Part shown: in pieces, positions 1-6,473 of the stretch
Layout: each line of letters begins with the position of its first letter
How positions within the stretch are numbered: position 1 is the stretch's first letter
Assembly (NCBI GenBank): GCA_964642815.1
Contig: CAZXSA010000108.1
Location: 1-16,033 of the forward strand
Origin: JAAYCU01 sp964642815
Lineage (GTDB): Bacteria > Planctomycetota > Phycisphaerae > UBA1845 > PWPN01
DNA: 16,033 nt
Direction of reading: 5' to 3'
Notes under the pieces: model-generated
The model's database searches: none
Told to the model about the DNA's origin: nothing
The model's input: only the letters and a program-made list of their open reading frames with translations
Translations under genes and position numbers: made by a program

Positions 1-1739
1 CGGAACCACCGCAACGTACTCAGGACGGGGTTCGGCGCCGTCTGTCCCAGACCGCACAGACTGGTATCCTTGATGACCTCGGCCAGCCGGGTCAGGTACA
101 TCACGCCCTTGAACCGCTCCAGCGCGCCGGTACCGGTTTCGCTCCGTCGGGCCTGGGTGATCCGCTGCAGGATTTCCAGCATCCGCCGCGTGCCTTCCCG
201 GCAGGGGATACATTTGCCACAGCTTTCCCGCTGGATGAAATCCATGAAGAACTTGGCCAGATCCACCATGCAGGTGTCTTCATCCATGACCACCAGACCA
301 CCGGACCCCATCATCGCTCCAACGGTTTTAAGCGATTCGTAATCGATCTGGATATCCAGATGTTGCTCGGGAATGCATCCGCCCGACGGGCCGCCGATCT
401 GAACCGCCTTGTAGGCCTTGCCGTTGGGAATCCCGCCGCCCGCGTCGAACACAATGCTCCGGATGGTGGTGCCCATGGCCACCTCGACCAGACCGGTTCG
501 GGCGACTTTGCCGGATAAAGCGAACACTTTCGTGCCCTTGCTGGTCGGCGTGCCCACCGCGCTGAACCATTCGGCTCCGTGGTCCACGAGGGTCGGCAGG
601 TTGGCCAGCGTTTCGACGTTGTTGATAATCGTCGGTTTGCCGAACAAGCCCTGCACGGCCGGGAAAGGCGGACGCGGGCGGGGCATGCCGCGCTTGCCCT
701 CGATGCTGTGCATTAAGGCCGTCTCCTCGCCACAAACGAAGGCGCCCGCGCCCATCTTGATCACGATGTCCAGATTAAAGTTAGTTCCCATGATCCGCTT
801 GCCGAGCAAGCCGGCGTCCTGGGCCTGGGCAATCGCCGCTTTCAGCCGTTGGATGGCCAGGGGGTATTCCGCGCGGATATACACGTATGCCTTCGACGCG
901 CCGATACCGTAGGCGGCAATCGCCAACCCCTCGACCAGTCGGTGAGGATCGCCCTCGATGACCGCTCGGTCCATGAACGCGCCGGGATCGCCTTCATCCG
1001 CGTTACAGACGACGTATTTCTGTTTGCTGGGGGTCTGACGGGCGAATTTCCATTTCTTGCCGGTGGGGAACCCGCCGCCGCCACGGCCGCGAAGCCCACT
1101 GGCCTCCACCAAGTCGCAGGTCTGCTCCGGGCTCATTTCCCGGAGCATCTTGACCATGGCCCGGTAACCGCCACGGGCGATGTATTCATGCATGCTGGCC
1201 GGATCGATCAGGCCGCAGTTGGCCAATACCCAGCGGGTCTGCGGGGCGAAAAAGGGATGCTCGTGCAACCAGGGAATATCCGCCCAAGACTGCAGGGAAT
1301 CGCCGCGATGCTGCCCCAATACCATTTCGTTCGGGAGGTTGTTCTCGAAAACCGCGTTCAGCAGGGCGACGGCCTTATCCTCCGTCACCTTGGCGAAGCA
1401 AACCCTCGTTCGTCCTGGCAATTGGACATCCAGTAATGGTTCGGCCGAACACATGCCGATACAGCCGACTTCCACCACGTCGGCCTCGATCTTTCGTTCA
1501 GCGAGCCAGCCCTTGACCGCCGCGAGCGTTTTGGCCGCTCCGGCGCCCAGCCCGCAGGTACCCGTGCCGACAAAGATAGCCGGCCGGACCAGCTTTTCGC
1601 GACGCAACTCCGCCAGGCGATCCGCATGTCCCGCGGTATCATCGCTCGTCGCCGAACCGGCGTTTTCCGTCAACACCCACTCGAGCACGTCGGGCAAGGC
1701 TCCGCTCTTTTCATGCTCAGGCAGCTTCGTCGTGGTCAT
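1..1739 (-). CDS. nuoF: NuoF/HydB-like NADH-binding flavoprotein subunit (partial, C-terminus beyond left edge)
   Basis: The visible 579 residues form the FMN, NADH and [4Fe-4S] subunit of a soluble NADH-oxidising module, as in HydB/HndC/HoxF proteins. Residues about 50-135 are a thioredoxin-like [2Fe-2S] domain with C62, C93 and C97 (GTGTCGLGAGA, VGCIGMC). Residues 216-230 carry the glycine-rich nucleotide loop (GLRGRGGGGFPTGKKW), 246-258 the FMN motif NADEGDPGAFMDR, and 336-342 CGEETAL. The [4Fe-4S] ligands are C507, C510 and C513 (SCGKCIPC) and C562 (SLCGLGQ). HydB-type proteins usually continue into a 2x[4Fe-4S] ferredoxin domain, which would lie outside the window. The ATG at 1739 follows AAAGGCGG and overlaps the end of the upstream nuoE-like gene by 23 nt, so the two are translationally coupled. 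The N-terminal [2Fe-2S] domain argues for a hydrogenase or formate-dehydrogenase complex rather than classical Complex I, but the catalytic subunit is not visible. Confidence 0.95.
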   Translation of the reverse strand, partial: MTTTKLPEHEKSGALPDVLEWVLTENAGSATSDDTAGHADRLAELRREKLVRPAIFVGTGTCGLGAGAAKTLAAVKGWLAERKIEADVVEVGCIGMCSAEPLLDVQLPGRTRVCFAKVTEDKAVALLNAVFENNLPNEMVLGQHRGDSLQSWADIPWLHEHPFFAPQTRWVLANCGLIDPASMHEYIARGGYRAMVKMLREMSPEQTCDLVEASGLRGRGGGGFPTGKKWKFARQTPSKQKYVVCNADEGDPGAFMDRAVIEGDPHRLVEGLAIAAYGIGASKAYVYIRAEYPLAIQRLKAAIAQAQDAGLLGKRIMGTNFNLDIVIKMGAGAFVCGEETALMHSIEGKRGMPRPRPPFPAVQGLFGKPTIINNVETLANLPTLVDHGAEWFSAVGTPTSKGTKVFALSGKVARTGLVEVAMGTTIRSIVFDAGGGIPNGKAYKAVQIGGPSGGCIPEQHLDIQIDYESLKTVGAMMGSGGLVVMDEDTCMVDLAKFFMDFIQRESCGKCIPCREGTRRMLEILQRITQARRSETGTGALERFKGVMYLTRLAEVIKDTSLCGLGQTAPNPVLSTLRWF

Positions 1740-2208
1740 TTTCAGCCGCCTTTCTTCGATAGGAATCGATGATTTTGGTGACCGCCTGCGTGGTGACGCC
1801 GGCAAAGAATTCCCCATTGATACAAATGACCGGGGCCAGTCCGCACGCCCCGATGCAGGCCACGACCTCCATGCTGAACATCCCGTCCCGCGTGGTCTGG
1901 CCCGCATCGATCTTCAACTCGCGTTTCAGTGCTTCTAATACCGCCGCCGAGCCTTTCACATGACAAGCGGTTCCGCGACACACCTGGACATGAAAGCGTC
2001 CCTGCGGCTGGAAACGAAACTGGTTGTAGAAAGTGGCTACCCCATAGATTTTGCTGACCGGCAGGTTTAAATGGCGGCCGATCTCGATCATGGCCTGCCG
2101 GGACAGATAGCCCTGACGTTCCTGAACCTCCTGTAAAATGGGGATCAGGCTGTCCCGTCCGGCATGGGGGTGCCTCGTCAAAATTTCCTCGGTATCCAAG
2201 GCAATCAC
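1717..2208 (-). CDS. nuoE: NuoE-like [2Fe-2S] thioredoxin-fold subunit
   Basis: This 163-residue protein is the 24-kDa-type partner of the NuoF-like subunit and passes electrons through one [2Fe-2S] cluster. The four ligands fit the family: C77 and C82 (CRGTAC) and C118 and C122 (CIGAC). The N-terminal helical region holds the typical YGVATFYNQF segment (55-64). The start is GTG at 2208, chosen because AGGAAGGTG lies directly upstream. The length is normal for the family. It is the first gene of the minus-strand operon and its last 23 nt overlap the nuoF start. A sigma-54 promoter lies 120-135 nt upstream, so expression probably depends on an NtrC-type activator such as the divergent gene at 4537. 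Homologues are HydC and HndA of bifurcating hydrogenases as well as NuoE. Which complex this one serves depends on genes left of the window. Confidence 0.95.
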   Translation of the reverse strand: MIALDTEEILTRHPHAGRDSLIPILQEVQERQGYLSRQAMIEIGRHLNLPVSKIYGVATFYNQFRFQPQGRFHVQVCRGTACHVKGSAAVLEALKRELKIDAGQTTRDGMFSMEVVACIGACGLAPVICINGEFFAGVTTQAVTKIIDSYRRKAAENDHDEAA

Positions 2209-2326
2209 TTTGCACCTTCCTGACTTATGTTGTCAAAGATAATCCTTTTAACAAGTTAAGGATTGCCGCCGTTTTGCTTTACACGGGTCGGGCGGTCGGC
2301 CCGGCGAGTTCGTACTATTTTTCACA

Positions 2327-2343
2327 AGCAACACACGTGCCAA
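2327..2343 (-). promoter_or_regulatory. Sigma-54 (-24/-12) promoter of the nuoE-nuoF operon
   Basis: Read on the minus strand, the site is TTGGCACG, four bases, then TTGCT. It matches the RpoN consensus YTGGCACG-N4-TTGCW, with the GG and GC elements at the required spacing. The -12 GC falls at 2329-2328, which predicts a start near 2316 and a 5' UTR of about 108 nt before the GTG at 2208. The divergent genes encode a histidine kinase and a sigma-54 activator, which strengthens the call. Confidence 0.85.
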
Positions 2344-2523
2344 TACATGATTTATCACTATTTCGACGGTAGCTTGTTTAGATATTACCTATAGGCAAAA
2401 AGACTCAAATTTGCCCCTTCGTTACTTTTTTAACTCATAATATATATCTACAGTAAACTTTTATCAGATCCATTCGCGAGACATTAGTTGCCAAATCGCA
2501 AGGAGTTTACTACCATTCATCCG

Positions 2524-2546
2524 AGTGTATGCTTCACTCATACACT
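2524..2546. promoter_or_regulatory. Perfect 8-7-8 inverted repeat, candidate activator (enhancer) site or 5' UTR hairpin
   Basis: The left arm AGTGTATG (2524-2531) and right arm CATACACT (2539-2546) are perfect reverse complements with a 7-nt spacer. The site lies about 200 bp upstream of the sigma-54 promoter and 45 bp before the likely kinase start. That distance suits an enhancer bound by the Fis-type helix-turn-helix of the NtrC-like regulator. If the kinase transcript begins upstream, it would also form an 8-bp RNA hairpin. The role is inferred; the repeat itself is seen directly. Confidence 0.5.
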
Positions 2547-2590
2547 GTACGAGCTTGTTCAGAAAAGGCAGGCCAGGATCGGGATTCGCC

Positions 2591-4540
2591 ATGACCATCC
2601 GTGTAAAGCTCACCATGATGTTTATCGCCGTCATCCTGGTGGCCAATTCGGCGCTTTCCCTCATAACCGTACATTACGTCAGCCGTGTTTGGCTGGATGA
2701 GATCCAGAACAATGTCCGCCTCGATCTCAATTCCGCCCGGATCATCTATGACCGCCATATCGAGCGGAACGCTAATTTTCTCCGGGCGGTGGCCTTGGAT
2801 CAATCCCTGGCGGAAGCACTGGCCAAGAATGATTGCGATGAGCTCGGACGGCTATTACGTAAGGTCTACGGGGCCTGGGAAATGGATTATGCCGTGGTTT
2901 TGGATGCGGCCGGTGTCGTGGTCTGTCGAGCCCGGGCTCCGGAGCGAACCGGAGATGTGTTAGCGGATAATCCGCTCATCGCCCAAGTCCTGCGGACGCG
3001 CAACCCCGCAACCGGAACCCTGATCCTTGACGCGGAGCAGTTGGCTGTCGAGGGTGAGGATTTGGCTGCCCGGGCGAGAATTAATCTACAACCTTCTCCC
3101 GAGGCCAGAGGTACCTCGGAAAAGTTACGTGCCGACGGCATGGTCGCGGCTGCCGCTGTCCCCATTACCGATGGCCAAGGCCACCTGCTGGGAATTCTTT
3201 ATGGCGGCGATCTGCTCAACGGTCGTTTCGAGGTCGTGGATGCCATCCAATCCATGGTCTTTCCGCCTCCGTCCCGGCAGGGGCGAGAGATGGGAACCGT
3301 GACCCTCTTCCTGGGAGATACGCGAATTTCCACCAATGTGACCCTTCCTTCGGGGCAACGGGCGATCGGGACACGGATGAGCGCGACCGTCGCCCACGCC
3401 GTTCTGGAACGGGGAGAAATCTGGGCGGCACCGGCATTCGTCGTTAAGGATTGGTATATCTCCGCCTATGAACCGATTCACGATCCGCGAGGAACGACCA
3501 TCGGCGCTTTGTATGTCGGCTTGCTTCAGGAGCCTTTTCTGCATAAGAGGAACTTCATTGCCGGCTTGTTCCTGGCGCTTATGAGCGTCGCCACTCTGGT
3601 AAGCCTGGGGCTGATCTTTCTGGTTACCAAACTGGTTCTGCGGCCTATCGATCGGATCATCGCCATGTCCCGCCAAATGAGTGGCGGAGATCTGTCCGCT
3701 CGGGTCGGTCTTCGTCCGCCGGGCGAAATGGGTTTATTATGCCAGGCGATTGATTCGATGGCCGACGCCGTTGCCCAACGCGAGGAGCAGATCAAACTGG
3801 CCACCCGCCAACAGATCGGCCGTAGCGAAAAACTGGCCTCCATCGGCCGCCTTGCCGCCGGCATCGCCCATGAAATCAATAACCCGCTGACCGGCGTGCT
3901 CACCTTTGCCCACCTGCTGCGCAACAAAGCGAACATGGACGCTCAGGACCGCGAGGATCTCGATCTCATCATCAACGAAACCAGCCGGGTGGCGGAGATT
4001 GTCAGCGGTTTGCTTGACTTCGCCCGCGAAAAGCCGGTTAAAAAGGAACCTCTCGATGTCAATGACGCGATTCGTCGGACCATCCGCCTGATCGGCGGCC
4101 AGAAGCAGTTCAAGGATATTCTCATCAACGAGGAACTGCCTGAAGATCTCCCCGTCGTCCAGGGCGACATGAACCAGTTCCAGCAGGTGTTGCTCAATCT
4201 CTGCCTTAATGCCTGCGAGGCCATGCCCGACGGCGGGACGCTGACTCTCCGTACCGGGCAACGTGACCGGCAGGTTGTGATCCAGGTGGCCGACACGGGA
4301 TACGGAATCCGCAAGGAACATCTCGATCAAATCTTCGAGCCGTTTTTCAGCACCAAGCCGGTAGGCAAGAGTACCGGCCTGGGTCTGAGTGTCAGCTACG
4401 GCATCATCGAGCAGCACGGAGGCTCGTTGGAAGTGGAAAGCACCGAAGGGCACGGCGCGGTCTTTACCATTACCCTGCCCGCCGCGAACTACCAGCCTGG
4501 CCGAGCCGAATGGCCGGAGAAAGATAAGGCCGAGTCATGA
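2591..4540 (+). CDS. Membrane sensor histidine kinase, Cache - HAMP - HisKA - HATPase (NtrB-like)
   Basis: This 649-residue sensor pairs with the response regulator that follows it. A first membrane helix (about 8-28) and a second (about 322-348) enclose an extracytoplasmic sensor region. Its second part, including DWYISAYEPIHDPRGTTIGALYVGL, resembles Cache_3-Cache_2 domains that bind small organic ligands. A HAMP domain follows (about 346-400). The HisKA box has H427 (AAGIAHEINNPL). The ATPase shows the N-box (QQVLLNLCLNACEAM, N540), G1 (VADTGYGI), the F-box (FEPFFSTKP) and G2 (GLGL). I chose the ATG at 2591 because it directly precedes the membrane helix. An in-frame GTG at 2525 would add 22 residues but starts inside the inverted repeat at 2524-2546. 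The stop overlaps the regulator's ATG (ATGA at 4537), so the two are co-translated. The ligand is unknown. Confidence 0.93.
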   Translation: MTIRVKLTMMFIAVILVANSALSLITVHYVSRVWLDEIQNNVRLDLNSARIIYDRHIERNANFLRAVALDQSLAEALAKNDCDELGRLLRKVYGAWEMDYAVVLDAAGVVVCRARAPERTGDVLADNPLIAQVLRTRNPATGTLILDAEQLAVEGEDLAARARINLQPSPEARGTSEKLRADGMVAAAAVPITDGQGHLLGILYGGDLLNGRFEVVDAIQSMVFPPPSRQGREMGTVTLFLGDTRISTNVTLPSGQRAIGTRMSATVAHAVLERGEIWAAPAFVVKDWYISAYEPIHDPRGTTIGALYVGLLQEPFLHKRNFIAGLFLALMSVATLVSLGLIFLVTKLVLRPIDRIIAMSRQMSGGDLSARVGLRPPGEMGLLCQAIDSMADAVAQREEQIKLATRQQIGRSEKLASIGRLAAGIAHEINNPLTGVLTFAHLLRNKANMDAQDREDLDLIINETSRVAEIVSGLLDFAREKPVKKEPLDVNDAIRRTIRLIGGQKQFKDILINEELPEDLPVVQGDMNQFQQVLLNLCLNACEAMPDGGTLTLRTGQRDRQVVIQVADTGYGIRKEHLDQIFEPFFSTKPVGKSTGLGLSVSYGIIEQHGGSLEVESTEGHGAVFTITLPAANYQPGRAEWPEKDKAES

Positions 4541-6131
4541 GTACCACCTCCGCCAGCATGGAAACCCCCCGCGCTCCCTTGCGGATTCTGGTCATCGACG
4601 ATGAGCCGGTGGTCGGCCTGAGCTGCAAGCGTTCACTCGCCCCCGAAGGCCATGACGTGCTCTATTGCGAGGATCCGAACGAAGGCCTGCAAGCGGCACT
4701 GTCCGGCGCGTTCGATATCATCCTCGTGGACCTGATGATGCCGATGATCGACGGGTTCGAGATTTTGCGGCGGGTCAAGACCGCCGGGGTCTCGGCGGAA
4801 GTGGTCATTATCACCGGCCATTCAACGGTCGAATCCGCCGTCGAGGCGATGAAGCAGGGGGCGGCCGACTTTTTAAGTAAGCCCTTTTCGCCCAACCAGT
4901 TACAGGTGGTGATCGGCAAGGTTTGGGAACGCTCGGTGCTACTTCGCGAGAATGCGGCCCTACGCCGCGAGTTAGAGGTCGAACGCGGCTTCGAGGGGAT
5001 CGTCGCCGAATCGCGGGCCATGGAGCAAGTCTTCACGCTGATCAAGCGGGTTGCTCCGACCGAGGGTACCGTACTGGTGACCGGAGAGAGCGGGACGGGT
5101 AAGGAGATGGTCGTCCGCGCTTTGCATCGGCTGAGTCGCCGCTGCGATCATCCGCTGCTGGCCTGCGATTGCACCGCGCTGGCTCCGACCCTGCTGGAGA
5201 GCGAGTTGTTCGGGCATATTCGCGGGTCGTTTTCCGGGGCGATCAGTAACAAGGAGGGCCTGTTCGAGGCCGCCGACAAGGGCACGCTCTTTCTCGACGA
5301 GGTGGGCAATATCAGCCTGGAGACCCAGGGTAAATTGCTGCGCGTACTGGAGACGCGCAAGGTCAAGCGGGTGGGCGAGGCCGCCGAACGCGAGGTGGAT
5401 ATTCGCCTGATCGCCGCGACCAACCGCGATCTGGCCGCCCTGGTTCGCGACGGCGCGTTTCGCGAGGATCTCTACTACCGTCTCAACGTCGTGCCCATCC
5501 ACCTGCCGCCGCTGCGCGAGCGCCCCGGTGATATCCCCTTACTGGCGGCGGCTTTTCTGGAACGTTTCCGCGAAAAGAACGACATGCCGCTCAAGAGGTT
5601 CTCGTCCGAGGCCATGGCTCGGATGGAAAGCTACTCCTGGCCGGGCAACGTGCGCGAGCTGCGCAATATCGTGGAGCGGATGGCCATCCTCTGCGATTCC
5701 GACAGGATCGAGGCCCGGCATCTTCCTCCTGAAATCCGCCAGGCGCCGTTGCGGTCCGATGTCAGCCAACTGCCCGCCGACTGGGAGGAATTCAAGAAAC
5801 TCAAACAGCAGGTCCGCGACTCGGCCGTGCATGAACTGGAACGTCGCTTCCTGGCCGAAGCCCTGCGCCGTTGCGGCGGCAACGTCAGCAAGGCGGCCGA
5901 GCAGGTCGGCATGCAACGCACGAACTTCCANNNNNNNNNNNNNNNNNNNNNNNNNNNNNNNNNNNNNNNNNNNNNNNNNNNNNNNNNNNNNNNNNNNNNN
6001 NNNNNNNNNNNNNNNNNNNNNNNNNNNNNNGCGGCAACGTCAGCAAGGCGGCCGAGCAGGTCGGCATGCAACGCACGAACTTCCACGCTTTGATGCGTAA
6101 ATATCATCTCGCCATCGAGGACGCCGAATAG
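4537..6131 (+). CDS. NtrC-family sigma-54-dependent response regulator (interrupted by a scaffold gap)
   Basis: Joining the two sides of the N gap over their shared 55 bases removes 155 nt (5931-6085) and gives an intact 479-residue protein ending at TAG 6129-6131, a normal length for the family. The receiver domain has D21/D22, phosphoacceptor D65 (LVDLMMP), T93 and K115. The AAA+ domain has Walker A GESGTGKE (183-190), Walker B LFLDE (251-255) and the arginine-rich YYRLNV and RERPGDI segments. The loop that contacts sigma-54 reads GSFSGA (230-235) in place of the usual GAFTGA. The C-terminus is a Fis-type helix-turn-helix (GGNVSKAAEQVGMQRTNFHA). It is co-translated with the kinase, and the sigma-54 promoter across the divergent region is its most likely target. 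As deposited, the gap shifts the frame and the gene will look broken or extended. Confidence 0.93.
5876..5930 (+). repeat. 55-bp contig-end overlap, copy 1 (copy 2 at 6031-6085)
   Basis: Both copies begin GCGGCAACGTCAGC and end CGCACGAACTTCCA, with no difference over 55 bases. They encode part of the DNA-binding helix-turn-helix of the regulator. Merging them restores the reading frame, so they are an assembly duplicate rather than a biological tandem repeat. Confidence 0.95.
5931..6030. other. Assembly gap of 100 Ns
   Basis: Exactly 100 Ns interrupt the 3' end of the response regulator gene. The 55 bases before the gap (5876-5930) equal the 55 bases after it (6031-6085). This is what results when two contigs that overlap by one k-mer are joined with a default-size gap. 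No sequence is likely to be missing. Confidence 0.97.
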
Positions 6132-6473
6132 AGGGGGATTTCGGTGTTTGTTCGACCACAGAGTGCAGTGCCAACCTCTCCAGGCGAGCGGTGATTGGAC
6201 TGTACCACAGTTTTAGGGATACACCTGTTGTCAAAAAAGGCCCAAGACAGGAGTGGGCGCAAATAGAAACGTATTGTAATATAGTTTAACTTGGTCAGCG
6301 GAGGCTTTCTGGTTTACGAGCGTGAGCGTTTCGAGAATTCGAGATACCGAGTCGTAAACCTCGGCCGTTATCCAAAGTCACGGTGTCTTTCAGGATTGTC
6401 ATTCTCGTGAAATCGACGTGACCACCCAACGAAAAGGGGGCCACGAAGCTGTCCTATCGAAGGAGATTGTCTC
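6132..6473. other. Intergenic region between regulator and surface protein
   Basis: These 342 bp contain no credible gene. The inverted repeat at 6311-6360 is the only notable structure. A TAATAT-like element near 6277-6282 could be a -10 box, but no convincing -35 accompanies it. The start of the downstream gene is marked by AAGGAGA at 6460-6466. Confidence 0.5.
6311..6360. repeat. 9-bp inverted repeat with nested small hairpin
   Basis: GGTTTACGA (6311-6319) and TCGTAAACC (6352-6360) are perfect reverse complements around a 32-nt centre. The centre contains TCGA-GAAT-TCGA (6331-6342), which can fold on itself. It lies about 115 bp upstream of the surface protein gene. No T-run follows, so it is not a standard intrinsic terminator. 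Its function is unknown. Confidence 0.5.

Larger units (their letters stand above)
2209..2590. other. Divergent regulatory intergenic region
   Basis: This 382-bp region separates the minus-strand nuoEF-like operon from the plus-strand kinase gene. It is much more AT-rich than its surroundings between about 2340 and 2480. It holds the sigma-54 promoter (2327-2343), a weak 6-bp inverted repeat GGCAAA/TTTGCC (2394-2399 and 2410-2415), AT-rich sequence with possible -10 elements for the kinase near 2436-2446, and the 8-bp inverted repeat at 2524-2546. No credible gene is seen in it. Confidence 0.6.

Noticed and set aside
2394..2415. GGCAAA/TTTGCC inverted repeat about 70 bp upstream of the sigma-54 promoter
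   Set aside because: Six-base arms in an AT-rich region can arise by chance. It is much weaker than the 2524-2546 palindrome.
2525..2590. GTG start that lengthens the histidine kinase by 22 residues
   Set aside because: The added residues precede a normal N-terminal membrane anchor and start inside an inverted repeat. The ATG at 2591 is more natural.
5876..6085. Apparent 55-bp tandem duplication around a gap
   Set aside because: The copies are identical, flank exactly 100 Ns, and collapse to an intact gene. It is an assembly artefact, not a biological repeat.
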